From assembly GCF_965208925.1 (NCBI RefSeq), contig NZ_OZ242364.1:1302001-1366000 (forward strand): a DNA stretch of 64,000 nucleotides, written 5' to 3'. The notes beneath the pieces are model-generated. The model was not told where the DNA came from, did not search any database, and was given only the letters and a program-made list of their open reading frames with translations. The stretch's first letter is position 1, and each line of letters begins with the position of its first letter. A program made the translations under genes and the position numbers. Positions 32,156 through 41,116 of the stretch are shown here, in pieces. This DNA is from Poriferisodalis sp965208925 (GTDB taxonomy: Bacteria > Actinomycetota > Acidimicrobiia > Acidimicrobiales > Poriferisodalaceae).

Positions 32156-33340
32156 ATGGCAAAAGAGCGTTTCGAGCGGACCAAGCCTCACGTCAACGTG
32201 GGCACGATGGGCCACATCGACCACGGCAAGACGACACTGACGGCTGCCATCACGCGCGTGCTGTCCGAACAGTTCGGCGGCCAGGCGACGGCCTTCGACG
32301 AGATCGACAAGGCCCCCGAGGAGCGTGAGCGCGGCATCACGATCTCCATCGCGCACGTCGAGTACGAGACGGCGAACCGGCACTACGCGCACGTCGACAT
32401 GCCCGGTCACGCCGACTACATCAAGAACATGATCACCGGCGCCGCCCAGGTGGACGGCGCCGTCCTGGTGGTGTCCGCCGCTGACGGCCCGATGCCCCAG
32501 ACCCGTGAGCACGTGCTGCTCGCCCGCCAGGTCGGCGTGCCCTACATCGTGGTCGCCCTCAACAAGGTCGACATGGTCGACGACGAGGAGCTGCTCGAGC
32601 TCGTGGAGCTCGAAGTACGCGAGCTGCTCAGCGAGTACGGGTTCCCCGGCGACGACGTTCCGGTGGTCCGAGTCTCCGCGCTGAACGCGCTGGAGGGCGA
32701 CGCGGCCGCTGCCGAGCAGATCGTCGAGCTGATGAACGCGGTCGACGAGTACGTGCCCGAACCCGAGCGCGACACTGACCGCCCCTTCCTGATGCCGATC
32801 GAGGACGTCTTCTCGATCACCGGCCGCGGCACCGTGGTGACCGGCAAGATCGAGCAGGGCATCATCAACAGCGGCGACGAGGTCGAGATCGTGGGCATCC
32901 GCGAGACGCAGACCACCACGGTGACCGGCGTCGAGATGTTCCGCAAGATCCTCGATCAGGGCCAGGCGGGCGACAACGTCGGCCTGCTGCTGCGCGGCAC
33001 CGGCAAGGACGAGGTGGAGCGCGGCCAGGTCTGCACCCGCAAGGGCGCGATCACTCCGCACACCAAGTTCGAGGCGCAGGTGTACGTGCTGACCAAGGAC
33101 GAGGGCGGCCGCCACAAGCCGTTCTTCTCGAACTACCGGCCGCAGTTCTACTTCCGCACCACCGACATCACCGGCGTGGTCGACCTTCCCGCAGGCACCG
33201 AGATGTGCATGCCAGGCGACAACACCGAGATGACCGTCGAGCTGATCAACCCGATCGCGATGGACGAGGGTTTGCTCTTCGCCATCCGCGAGGGCGGGCG
33301 CACCGTCGGTTCCGGCCGGGTGACGAAGATCCTTCAGTAG
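32156..33340 (+). CDS. tuf: Elongation factor Tu
   Basis: A 394-residue EF-Tu with P-loop GHIDHGKTTL, ERERGITI, the DMPGHADY G3 motif and the G4 motif NKVDMVDD. The third domain contains HKPFFSNYRPQFYFRTTDITG-type residues. Only one copy is present in the window. It delivers aminoacyl-tRNA. A 186-base gap after fusA probably holds a separate tuf promoter. Confidence 0.97.
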   Translation: MAKERFERTKPHVNVGTMGHIDHGKTTLTAAITRVLSEQFGGQATAFDEIDKAPEERERGITISIAHVEYETANRHYAHVDMPGHADYIKNMITGAAQVDGAVLVVSAADGPMPQTREHVLLARQVGVPYIVVALNKVDMVDDEELLELVELEVRELLSEYGFPGDDVPVVRVSALNALEGDAAAAEQIVELMNAVDEYVPEPERDTDRPFLMPIEDVFSITGRGTVVTGKIEQGIINSGDEVEIVGIRETQTTTVTGVEMFRKILDQGQAGDNVGLLLRGTGKDEVERGQVCTRKGAITPHTKFEAQVYVLTKDEGGRHKPFFSNYRPQFYFRTTDITGVVDLPAGTEMCMPGDNTEMTVELINPIAMDEGLLFAIREGGRTVGSGRVTKILQ

Positions 33341-33386
33341 CGGTCAGGCCCGCAGCAGTTACGCCCCAGCGCAGTTAGGCAGCGAC

Positions 33387-33701
33387 ATGGCAGCACCTCG
33401 GATCCGAATGCGGCTCAAGGCCTACGACCACGAGATCGTGGACCAGTCGGCACAGAAGATCACTGAGACCGTGCTGCGCACCAACGCCAAGGTGCGTGGA
33501 CCGGTGCCGCTGCCGACCGAGAAGCATCGCTACACGGTCGTGCGGTCCCCCCACAAGGACAAGGACTCGCGCGAGCACTTCGAGATGCGCATCCACAAGC
33601 GCCTCATCGACGTGATCGATCCCACCGACAAGACGGTCGACTCGCTCCAGCGGCTCGACCTGCCTGCCGGCGTCGAGATCGAGCTCAAGGTCCAGCCCTA
33701 G
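33387..33701 (+). CDS. rpsJ: 30S ribosomal protein S10
   Basis: A 104-residue S10 with IRMRLKAYDHEIVDQSAQKI, GPVPLPTEKHRYTVVRSPH and KDSREHFEMRIHKRLIDV. It is also the NusG/NusB partner in antitermination. It is normally followed directly by rplC; here rplC is 13 kb away, so rpsJ ends the str-type block. Confidence 0.97.
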   Translation: MAAPRIRMRLKAYDHEIVDQSAQKITETVLRTNAKVRGPVPLPTEKHRYTVVRSPHKDKDSREHFEMRIHKRLIDVIDPTDKTVDSLQRLDLPAGVEIELKVQP

Positions 33702-33891
33702 CGCACTCGCTCCGTTTCTGTGGCAGGTGCGGCTCTGGCGCTGCTTCAGCCTGCTATTTCTCACAGTTTCCTGGACCCGAAGTTCAACTTGCATCCAAGT
33801 TGCATTGACGGCAACGAACACGAGCTCCGGAACCTCGGTTGATTCCGCGCTGGCTCGGAGACAAGCTCGGCTTCTCGCATCAACGGCGATA

Positions 33892-33909
33892 GAACTTCTG
33901 AAATAGTTC
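33892..33909. promoter_or_regulatory. Inverted repeat upstream of the antitoxin-like gene, possible autoregulatory operator
   Basis: GAACT (33892-33896), 8 bases, AGTTC (33905-33909), ending 15 bases before the antitoxin-like start. Phd-type antitoxins bind such palindromes over their own promoter. The preceding 190 bases after rpsJ contain nothing else I recognise. Confidence 0.4.
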
Positions 33910-33924
33910 AGGTATGGTGCTCGT

Positions 33925-34383
33925 ATGTCGGTCGTCGAGCGGACATTCTCAGAATTCTTGCGTCACCCCAACGAGGTGGTGGCAGAGCTCGAAGAACACG
34001 ATGTCGTCCTCCGTCGTAGAAACGCGCCCGCGCTTCGGCTGTGTCGGGCCGACCGCGATGTCGCGCGTTCGGACGCGTTTGAGGCATTCGCTCGGATGCT
34101 CCGAAACCTCGCTGCGCACAGTCCGGTTGCATTCGGGGCAGCGCTAGGTGAGGCCTATCCCTGGGTGAAGTACTTGCCCCGTAACGAGCGCGAGCAGTTT
34201 GCGCAGGAATTGACTTACGAGCTCTTGGCTGCGGTTTCTGTCGGGGTATTTGAGCCCGTGGCTCTGCTTGTGGATGCGTGGAGGGCCACTGCCGAGGTGT
34301 ACGCCGACCCCGAGTTGTTGCGCCAGCTTTCGGAACCAATCGAGGTGTCGCACGGCGGCCCGGTTCCGTATCCGACTGACTGA
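33925..34383 (+). CDS. Phd-like antitoxin candidate
   Basis: A 152-residue protein. The N-terminus (FSEFLRHPNEVVAELEEHDV and VLRRRNAPALRLCRADR) resembles the prevent-host-death/YefM fold that binds DNA and neutralises toxins; the remaining 100 residues are helical and unassigned. Start ATG at 33925, with an inverted repeat just upstream. A ParE/RelE-like toxin gene follows 19 bases later, which strengthens the call. Base composition here is visibly less GC-rich than in the flanking ribosomal genes, suggesting acquisition. Family assignment rests on the N-terminal pattern and context. Confidence 0.5.
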   Translation: MSVVERTFSEFLRHPNEVVAELEEHDVVLRRRNAPALRLCRADRDVARSDAFEAFARMLRNLAAHSPVAFGAALGEAYPWVKYLPRNEREQFAQELTYELLAAVSVGVFEPVALLVDAWRATAEVYADPELLRQLSEPIEVSHGGPVPYPTD

Positions 34384-34402
34384 ATCCGGCTGGCGAAGTA
34401 TC

Positions 34403-34747
34403 TTGCCGAGACGCCGAGAACGTGTTGCGCCGCCGCCGCGAGCGGACGGCTGGGATTGCCGCTTCGCGAACAATGATGCGGCGAAGGGCTGGGAACAGGT
34501 TTCCTCGGCTGCGCCAGGTAACGCCCGGAGCGCGTGGGAGCGGATCACGAAGGAACCGCGGCGCCGGGATACTCGTCAGAAGCCGCTCCAAGGACAGCTC
34601 GCCAGCCGTTCGGTGAACGGCGTCGAGATGGAGCAGTGGCAGTACGAAGTCACTGCTGGCGGTCGCATCTGGTACTGCATCGACGACGCCCAGCGAACGG
34701 TCTGGTTGACGGTCGCAAGTACAGGCCATCCGAAGGCCACCGAATAG
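34403..34747 (+). CDS. RelE/ParE-like toxin candidate
   Basis: About 114 residues if the TTG at 34403 is the start; no ATG or GTG fits, so the start is uncertain. The body matches the plasmid-stabilisation toxin pattern: GWEQVSSAAPGNARSAWERI, a PRRRDTRQKPLQGQLA stretch, then QWQYEVTAGGRIWYCIDD and the ending TGHPKATE. Such proteins are ribosome-dependent mRNA interferases (RelE) or gyrase inhibitors (ParE); catalytic class is not evident. Paired with the upstream antitoxin-like gene. Confidence 0.55.
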   Translation: MPRRRERVAPPPRADGWDCRFANNDAAKGWEQVSSAAPGNARSAWERITKEPRRRDTRQKPLQGQLASRSVNGVEMEQWQYEVTAGGRIWYCIDDAQRTVWLTVASTGHPKATE

Positions 34748-34919
34748 CCAGGCCCCAGCGATGAACGGACGAACGGGTACGGCGATGATCGCAGCGCAGC
34801 CAGAGCCGGTACCTGCGATCGTTACGGGCGAGCAAGCCTCTCGCTCGCATGCACAACCCGGTTTCCTTCGCGACCGAGCACTTGGCTCAACAGCTTCCTA
34901 CCCGTCCTGATCAGTATCG

Positions 34920-35693
34920 ATGCAACGCCCAGCAGGATCCACTCGAGTGAGCCGACCGAAAACGGTATTGGTTGTGCTGCTGGTTGCCGCCGTGGGAGTA
35001 GCGGGCCTGCTATTGGGTATGCAACTCGAGGGTGGCAACGCAGACAGTCCAACCGAGATTGACCCGATGCCAGCCACGGAAGCTGCACTTGCGACCAGTA
35101 CCGCGTCCATGGCTGAAGAGATCCCAACCGAAACCATCGAACCGCCCTCGACCACGGCGACGGACCCATCGGTGACGTTGGCGCCGACTACATCGCTGAC
35201 GCCGACGACGACGGCCGATCGCGCGGCAAGGGAGGCCGCAGAGCTTGCAGCCCGTCGGGAGGCAGAGCGCGAGGAAGCTGCCCTACGCGCTGAGGAAGAA
35301 GCACGACGAACCAAGGAGGAGGCGCGAGCGCGGGCCGAGCATGAGCAGAAGTTCGAGGTTTGCTCGGAACTCGCAGCGGAGTGGAGCGATGCCAAGAGCA
35401 AGATGCTGAACGACGCGGTCATACATGCCACCGACTATTCGTCTTCAGACCCTCAGGTGCTGAGGGCGTTCTATGCCCGTTCCCTCAGCAATCGATTGGA
35501 GTGGGCCCGTTTGGCCGGAGCCATCCTCGATTCACCGGACTGCCAAGACGTCCTGACCAGTGGTGAACACGATCAGATAAGATTGGATTTCGAGGAAGCC
35601 GTCGCGTCGATCGAGGACACCCGGCAATCGTGTAGGTCCAGTTTCCTGACGCACTTGCTCAGCGGCGGGTCCATTCCTGAGTTCTGCAAGTAA
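34920..35693 (+). CDS. Membrane-anchored protein with Thr/Pro linker and coiled coil, function unknown
   Basis: A 257-residue protein I do not recognise. An N-terminal membrane helix (about residues 15-34, TVLVVLLVAAVGVAGLLLGM) is followed by a Thr/Pro/Ser-rich extracytoplasmic linker (about 40-98), an Ala/Glu/Arg coiled coil (about 99-142, REAAELAARREAEREEAALR) and a C-terminal region with four cysteines. The start could be the ATG at 34920 or a GTG at 34947. Likely topology is N-in with the rest outside. It stands alone between the toxin-like pair and a minus-strand operon. Confidence 0.6.
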   Translation: MQRPAGSTRVSRPKTVLVVLLVAAVGVAGLLLGMQLEGGNADSPTEIDPMPATEAALATSTASMAEEIPTETIEPPSTTATDPSVTLAPTTSLTPTTTADRAAREAAELAARREAEREEAALRAEEEARRTKEEARARAEHEQKFEVCSELAAEWSDAKSKMLNDAVIHATDYSSSDPQVLRAFYARSLSNRLEWARLAGAILDSPDCQDVLTSGEHDQIRLDFEEAVASIEDTRQSCRSSFLTHLLSGGSIPEFCK

Positions 35694-35957
35694 CGGCACG
35701 ACGATTCCGTCGCAACCCGGCGCAGGAGAACTGATGCGCCAGTCAAGTTTCGAAACGACGGGCGCTCCACTAACGAGCCCGTCCAAGTGAGCATCGGAAT
35801 CGAGGGTGTCTTCGAACCGGTTAGCGCTAGATGGATGAGCGATTGGCTGTTGACGGCACCGGCACTTCAAGTTCAAGGCGCTGCGTAGCACTGGTCGTGA
35901 GCTACGGGGTCGATGGGCGTCAGCAAGACGGTGACGGCTTGCGGTCTTCCGACCGAG

Positions 35958-36845
35958 TCAAATTCCATACAGCGCATCCTCATCCGCGTCCGGGTCGATC
36001 GCACGAAACACGACGATCTCGGCGTTGTCCCCCGATCCCGCTGCATACGCCCCCGTGGAATCGCTGTAGTCCGGTTTGCGAGATGTGCTTTGGAAGTGCT
36101 TGCGAATCAGATTTTCGAAAGCACGAGGTGCGTCTCTTCCAGCAACGGTCAAGATGCGACGCCGACCGTTTGTTTCGGAAATGTCGGCGACCCACATCGT
36201 TCGTGCATCAAGCAGCTCCGAAACTCCGCAGCCGAGCCGATCTGGCACCGTGGCCAGCATGTCCAGAGCGCCAGCGTCGATCGATGGCTTCGATGGAGTC
36301 TCAACGTGCATATGTCGGTGTGCGATCTTCGCGGCCGCCCGGAGTAAGTCGGCGAGCGAGACGGACACAGACTCCGCGTCTGTGGTTTCGATCTTGGTGC
36401 TTGCGAGCGAAGCAGCGGCACCTGATGGATCTACCTCGTTGACCCACATGATCAGGAGGCGGGCCGCGACTCCCACTACGGCGGGATGCCACGTGCCACC
36501 GCTTGCCACAGCAAGATCTGCTGCGTCGCGTAGCTGTCGATAAAGCAAGACACGGCCGAGCGCATCGAATCGCGCCATCTCGACGGCAGTTCGCGCATCG
36601 GAGCGCACCGCCGCGAGGTGACTCGCCTCGATCAGCGCTACTTCGAGTTCGGCGTCTTCGTCACGGCGCTCAAACGCGTCATGCGTCGTTTCCTGCGGGT
36701 CATAACCCAGATAGTCGGCTTCGATGGCCTCGTAGTCGTCGTAGCCGTATTCGTCTGTGTCGTAGACGAACTCTTCCAAGCTCCAGTTCTGACGTTGCCA
36801 GCGCTCGTCACTCAGGTCAATGTCGTGCTCTTGCATACAGATCAC
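35958..36845 (-). CDS. Hypothetical protein, acidic N-terminus
   Basis: A 295-residue soluble protein without a family I recognise. The N-terminus is rich in Asp, Glu and Tyr (DTDEYGYDDYEAIEADYLGY); the centre is helical (about 60-180), and the C-terminal part is a mixed alpha/beta stretch with RRRILTVAGRDAPRAFENLI. No membrane helices or catalytic motif. Start may be 36845 or the ATG at 36836. It lies 33 bases after the MoaD-like gene on the same strand and may be the last gene of the molybdenum hydroxylase operon, though this is only positional. Confidence 0.55.
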   Translation of the reverse strand: MICMQEHDIDLSDERWQRQNWSLEEFVYDTDEYGYDDYEAIEADYLGYDPQETTHDAFERRDEDAELEVALIEASHLAAVRSDARTAVEMARFDALGRVLLYRQLRDAADLAVASGGTWHPAVVGVAARLLIMWVNEVDPSGAAASLASTKIETTDAESVSVSLADLLRAAAKIAHRHMHVETPSKPSIDAGALDMLATVPDRLGCGVSELLDARTMWVADISETNGRRRILTVAGRDAPRAFENLIRKHFQSTSRKPDYSDSTGAYAAGSGDNAEIVVFRAIDPDADEDALYGI

Positions 36846-36878
36846 ACCGTCTATCGCGTGGGCGGCGTTGGCCGTGAC

Positions 36879-37130
36879 TCAGCCGCCCGCAAGCGGGCGG
36901 ACTAAGTACACCTCTGAGGTGTCGGTGAGTTCCTCGAGCCAGGGGTCGGGGATGATCTCGCCGTCGATAGCGACTGCGGTGGACGACGTCTCGACGAGGT
37001 GCGCGTTGAGTGATGGGAACAGCTCTGCGAGTTGCCGCACCAGGTCGCGCACGTTCGCCGCTTCGATGGTGACCTCAGGCGTCCCGCCGGTGTGCTGGCG
37101 CTGGTCGGTCGAGAAGTGAACGACCGCCAT
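36879..37130 (-). CDS. MoaD/ThiS-like ubiquitin-fold sulfur carrier
   Basis: An 83-residue protein with a beta-grasp pattern (VTIEAANVRDLVRQLAELFP, then STAVAIDGEII) ending PLAGG. A C-terminal Gly-Gly is the adenylation and thiocarboxylation site of MoaD, ThiS and related sulfur carriers. It lies 42 bases downstream of the molybdopterin-binding subunit gene on the same strand, so a role in molybdopterin sulfuration or cofactor maturation for that enzyme is likely. No MoaE, MoeB or other moa gene is in the window. Confidence 0.7.
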   Translation of the reverse strand: MAVVHFSTDQRQHTGGTPEVTIEAANVRDLVRQLAELFPSLNAHLVETSSTAVAIDGEIIPDPWLEELTDTSEVYLVRPLAGG

Positions 37131-37172
37131 CGAGTTGCCCCGACGAAATGCCTCAGCGGCTTCGGGTTGCGA

Positions 37173-39446
37173 TCAGCTCTCGGCGTCGGTCAGTGCCTGC
37201 AGCACTCGCGGCGGCGAAAGCGGCAGGTCGCTGATGCGCACCCCCGTGGCGTCGGCCACGGCATTGGCCATCACCGGCAACGGCGGCACGATGCCCACCT
37301 CGCCCACGCCGCGCACCCCATAGGGGTGCGACGGGTTCGGAACCTCCACGATGCAGGTTTCGATCATGGGCAGATCTGACGCCACCGGGATGCGGTAGTC
37401 GAGGAACCCCGGGTTCTCGAGGTTGCCATCGTCGGAGTAGATGTACTCCTCGTTGAGTGCCCAGCCGATGCCCTGCACCACGCCGCCCTGCATCTGACCT
37501 TCGACGTAGCTGGGATGAATCGCTGTGCCGGCGTCCTGGGCGGTGGTGTAGCGCTCGACGGTGACGCGGCCCGTTTCCTGGTCAACCGACACGTCGGCTA
37601 CCTGAACTGAGAAAGCCGGGCCGGCGCCCCGGGCGTTCAGCGATGCCGTGGCACCCAGCGGTCCGCCGGTGCGCTTGGCATTGCCGGTGATGGCAGCCAG
37701 CGTCAGCGGCTCCTGCTCGCCGGGCCCGTGCACGGCCGAGCCGTCCACCCACTCGACCTCTTCCACATCGCAATCCCACGTCTTGGCCGCACGCTTGCGC
37801 AACTGCTCCTTGAGATCGCGGCAGGCTTCCACGACGGCCATGCCAGTGGCAAAGGTGGCGCGGCTGCCCTCGGTGACATCGGTGAAGCCGACCACCTCGG
37901 TGTCGCCCACGACGGGCTGGATCAGGTGCACATCGAGGCCCAGTTCCTCGGCGGCCATCAGCGCCATCGATGCCCGGCTGCCGCCGATGTCGGGGCTGCC
38001 GGTGATCACCGTGGCGGTGCCGTTCTCGTTCAGGTTCACCGTTGCGCTCGACGCCTCGCCGATGTTGAACCAGAAGCCGCTGGCCACACCGCGGCCCTGC
38101 CCTTCGGGCAGCTCCGACTGGTAGTGATCGCTGTCGCGGATCGCTTCGAGGCACTCGCGCAGGCCGATCATCGGCCACTTGGGTCCGTACGGCGTCGGGT
38201 CGCCTTGCGAGGGGCAGTTCTGGATGCGGAGGTCGAGCGGGTCCATGCCGACACGCTCCGCGATCTCGTCGACCACCGAATCCATGGCGAATGCTGCTGC
38301 GGGTGCCGAGGGGGCTCGGTAGGCCACGTTGACCGGCCGGTTGAGCACCACATCAAAGCCCTCGACGTAGAGGTGATCGAGCGTGTAGGCCGATACGACG
38401 CACATGCAGCCGAGCATCGCGGCAATGCCTTGGAAGGCCCCATTCTCGTATGCCAGCCACGCCTTCGCCGTGGTGATCGTGCCGTCGTCGCGGGCGCCGA
38501 CCTTCATCTTGATGATCGCCCCCGGGGCGGGACCGGTTGCCCGGAACACGTCCTCGCGGCTCATCACGATCTTGACCGGGCGGCCGGCTTTCGTCGACAG
38601 CAGCGCCGCAACCGGCTCGATGTAGATGGTGGTCTTGCCGCCGAAGCCGCCGCCGATCTCGGCCGGGATCACCTTGATGCGCGACGTGTCCCAGCCCAGC
38701 ACCGTGGCAGTCGACGACCGCACCATGAAGTGGCCCTGCGACGAGGCCCAGATGACGGCCTTGCCTTCCTGGTCGCAGTCGACGACGCAGGCGTGCGGCT
38801 CGATGTAGCCCTGATGCACTGCCTGGGTAGAGAACTCCCGCTCGATCACGATGTCGGCCTCGCCGAACCCCTGCTCGACATCGCCTCGCTCGTACACGGT
38901 GCGCGCCGCGACGTTCGACGGCTCGGTGGGTCGCGGCTCGACACCGCGCGTGAACAGGTTGTCGTGCAGCACCGGTGCGTCGTCGGCCATCGCATCGGAG
39001 ATGTTCAGCACGTGGGGCAGCAGCTCGTAGGTGACCTCGATGGCCTCGGCGGCTGCCTTGGCCTCGCGGCGGGTGGACGCTGCCACCGCAGCCACGGCAT
39101 GGCCGCTGTACAGCACCGTGTCGCGTGCGATGACCGTGCACATCAGGTTGCGCGTGGCGCCCTTGGGCGGTGCTTCGGGGAAGTCGGCTCCGGTGACCAC
39201 CGCTTTCACGCCGGGCATCGCCTCGGCGGCTGAGGTGTCGATCGAAACGATCCGCGCGTGGGGATGCGGCGAGCGCAGGATGTGCCCGTACAGCATTCCC
39301 GGCAGGTTCAGGTCGGCCGCATAGCGGGCCTTGCCGGCGACCTTGTCGAGTCCGTCGTGGCGGACGGGGCGGGTGCCGACCCAGCGGTATCCGCTTGCGC
39401 CATTGCCATTGGTCCCGGTGCTAGCGGGAGCTTCAGTAGTGCTCAT
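37173..39446 (-). CDS. Molybdenum hydroxylase large (molybdopterin-binding) subunit, xanthine dehydrogenase family
   Basis: A 757-residue catalytic subunit. Blocks include GKARYAADLNLPGMLYGHIL, GGGFGGKTTIYIEP, ASSQGHFMVRSS and, near the C-terminus, GVRGVGEVGIVPPLP, whose Glu is the expected catalytic base. The loop reads VAYRAPSAPAAAFAMDS, not the AYXCSFR of true CO dehydrogenase (CoxL form I), so CO is not the likely substrate; an N-heterocycle or aldehyde is more plausible. Partners are encoded upstream in the order FAD, 2Fe-2S, Mo subunit. Confidence 0.88.
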   Translation of the reverse strand: MSTTEAPASTGTNGNGASGYRWVGTRPVRHDGLDKVAGKARYAADLNLPGMLYGHILRSPHPHARIVSIDTSAAEAMPGVKAVVTGADFPEAPPKGATRNLMCTVIARDTVLYSGHAVAAVAASTRREAKAAAEAIEVTYELLPHVLNISDAMADDAPVLHDNLFTRGVEPRPTEPSNVAARTVYERGDVEQGFGEADIVIEREFSTQAVHQGYIEPHACVVDCDQEGKAVIWASSQGHFMVRSSTATVLGWDTSRIKVIPAEIGGGFGGKTTIYIEPVAALLSTKAGRPVKIVMSREDVFRATGPAPGAIIKMKVGARDDGTITTAKAWLAYENGAFQGIAAMLGCMCVVSAYTLDHLYVEGFDVVLNRPVNVAYRAPSAPAAAFAMDSVVDEIAERVGMDPLDLRIQNCPSQGDPTPYGPKWPMIGLRECLEAIRDSDHYQSELPEGQGRGVASGFWFNIGEASSATVNLNENGTATVITGSPDIGGSRASMALMAAEELGLDVHLIQPVVGDTEVVGFTDVTEGSRATFATGMAVVEACRDLKEQLRKRAAKTWDCDVEEVEWVDGSAVHGPGEQEPLTLAAITGNAKRTGGPLGATASLNARGAGPAFSVQVADVSVDQETGRVTVERYTTAQDAGTAIHPSYVEGQMQGGVVQGIGWALNEEYIYSDDGNLENPGFLDYRIPVASDLPMIETCIVEVPNPSHPYGVRGVGEVGIVPPLPVMANAVADATGVRISDLPLSPPRVLQALTDAES

Positions 39447-39497
39447 GTTCTGGTGTCTTTCTGCGATGTCGAGCGAATCTCAATCAGCCGATGTCAA

Positions 39498-39977
39498 TCA
39501 GGCTGGGGTACGGATCTGGACGGCGGCCTCGAGCACCGAGCGGACGATCTTGTCGTACCCGGTGCAGCGGCACAGGTTGCCGGCGAGCGCGTAGCGCACT
39601 TCGGTCTCGGTGGGGTCGGGGTTCTCGTCGAGCAGTGCCTTGGCGGCGATGAGGAACCCGGGCGTGCAGATGCCGCATTGCAGCGCGGCTCCTTCGAGGA
39701 AGCACTGCTGCAGCGGGTGCAGCTCATCTGCGCTGGCGAGACCCTCGCACGTGGTGATGGCGGCGCCGTCGGCCTCGGGGGCGAAGATCAGACAGGCACA
39801 CTGCAGGCGGCCGTTCATGATGACCGAGCAGGCACCGCAGTCGCCGGTGCCGCAACCTTCCTTGGCCCCGATCAGGCCCAGCTCGTCTCGCAGGGCATTG
39901 AGCAGCGATTCGCCGTCTTCGGTCAGAAAGTCGACGGCGTCGCCGTTGACCTCGCAGTTCACATGGGTGCGGCTCAT
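39498..39977 (-). CDS. Molybdenum hydroxylase small [2Fe-2S] subunit
   Basis: A 159-residue two-cluster ferredoxin subunit. The plant-type cluster binds GAKEGCGTGDCGACSV and QCACL; the second binds LQCGICTPGF and GNLCRCTGY, giving the full eight cysteines. The start at 39977 overlaps the FAD subunit stop by one base; a longer upstream frame has no homology. It passes electrons from the molybdenum centre to FAD. Confidence 0.93.
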   Translation of the reverse strand: MSRTHVNCEVNGDAVDFLTEDGESLLNALRDELGLIGAKEGCGTGDCGACSVIMNGRLQCACLIFAPEADGAAITTCEGLASADELHPLQQCFLEGAALQCGICTPGFLIAAKALLDENPDPTETEVRYALAGNLCRCTGYDKIVRSVLEAAVQIRTPA

Positions 39978-40855
39978 CAGGACGCTCCGTTCTGTCCGTT
40001 GCGTGTGCGGATCCGGTCGGCGGCAATGCCGGCGGCTCGACGGGTGAGCACGCCGGCGACCTGGCGCCGGTAGCTGATCGTGCCCCGCTTGTCGTCGATG
40101 GGATTGCAGGCGTCGCTGGCGGCTGCGGCTGCGGCGGCCAGCGCTGCGTCGTCGAGGCTGCTGCCCACGAGCGCCGCCTCTGCGGCAGGCACCCGCACGA
40201 CGGTGGGCGCAACCGCTCCGAGCGCGACGGCAGCCGCGCTCACATCGCCGCTGTCGTCCAGCGTGAGCCGGACGCCGGCACCCACCACGGCGATGTCCAT
40301 CTCGGTGCGAGGGATGAGTCGCAGGTAGGCATCGGAGGTACCGCCGGCCGGCCGGGCGAGCTCGAAGCACACCACGATCTCGTCATGTGCCAGCGACGTC
40401 TGGCCGGGTCCCGTCACCACGTCGGCGACGGGCACCCGTCGCTCGCCGTCAGCGGCTGCGATCACGGCGACCGCATCGTTCACGACGAGGGCAGGCACTG
40501 AGTCGGCAGCGGGGGAGGCGTTGCAGAGGTTTCCGCCGAGGCTGGAGCGGTTCTGGATCTGGTCCGACCCGATCAGTCCGGCAGCCTCGGTCAGGCCTGG
40601 GAAGTCGGCAGCAAAGGCGGCGTTGGACGTCAGCGCCGAGCTGGGGGCCGCAGCACCCACCTGCCAGGTGTCGCCGTCGAGGCTCACTGACATGAGGCGA
40701 TCGATCTTCTTGAGGTCGATCACCATCGACGGCTCAGGCCGCCCGGCGCGCATCTGCGGCACGACGTCGGTTGCGCCGGCGAACACGATGGCATCGGCAT
40801 CTCCGGCCAGCAGTGTCCTCGCCTCGTCAATGGTGGTCGGCGCGGCATATTTCAT
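39977..40855 (-). CDS. Molybdenum hydroxylase medium (FAD-binding) subunit
   Basis: A 292-residue FAD subunit with the two flavin motifs VFAGATDVVPQMR and RSSLGGNLCNASPAADSVPAL. Start ATG at 40855, where homology begins (MKYAAPTTIDEA); a longer frame reaches into the divergent gene. First gene of the FAD-FeS-Mo-MoaD-like operon. The 261-base gap to the divergent oxidoreductase must hold its promoter; no clear operator was seen there. Confidence 0.9.
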   Translation of the reverse strand: MKYAAPTTIDEARTLLAGDADAIVFAGATDVVPQMRAGRPEPSMVIDLKKIDRLMSVSLDGDTWQVGAAAPSSALTSNAAFAADFPGLTEAAGLIGSDQIQNRSSLGGNLCNASPAADSVPALVVNDAVAVIAAADGERRVPVADVVTGPGQTSLAHDEIVVCFELARPAGGTSDAYLRLIPRTEMDIAVVGAGVRLTLDDSGDVSAAAVALGAVAPTVVRVPAAEAALVGSSLDDAALAAAAAAASDACNPIDDKRGTISYRRQVAGVLTRRAAGIAADRIRTRNGQNGAS

Positions 40856-41116
40856 GCGGATAGCTCCCGATCCGTTGGGTGTTGCGTCATGTGTCGACGC
40901 ACCGTCTCCCGGCGGTTGCGTCGCTCGCGCCGCCTGCGGGTGACGGCGCACACGGCAGCGGACGTTAGTTGCGCTGAGCCGTGCTCGTCGCGTTAGCCAT
41001 CGTCGCCGGTGTCCCGGGTGACTGCTGCCTCTGGCAAACGAGCGAAGAACCGCCGCTGACGAGCGGCAATCATGTGGTGCCGCAGCGACATCCGTTGACG
41101 AACCGAGGAGCGGGTC

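Noticed and set aside
37173..39446. Carbon monoxide dehydrogenase large subunit (CoxL)
   Set aside because: The active-site loop lacks the AYXCSFR signature of form I CoxL; a general molybdenum hydroxylase call is safer.
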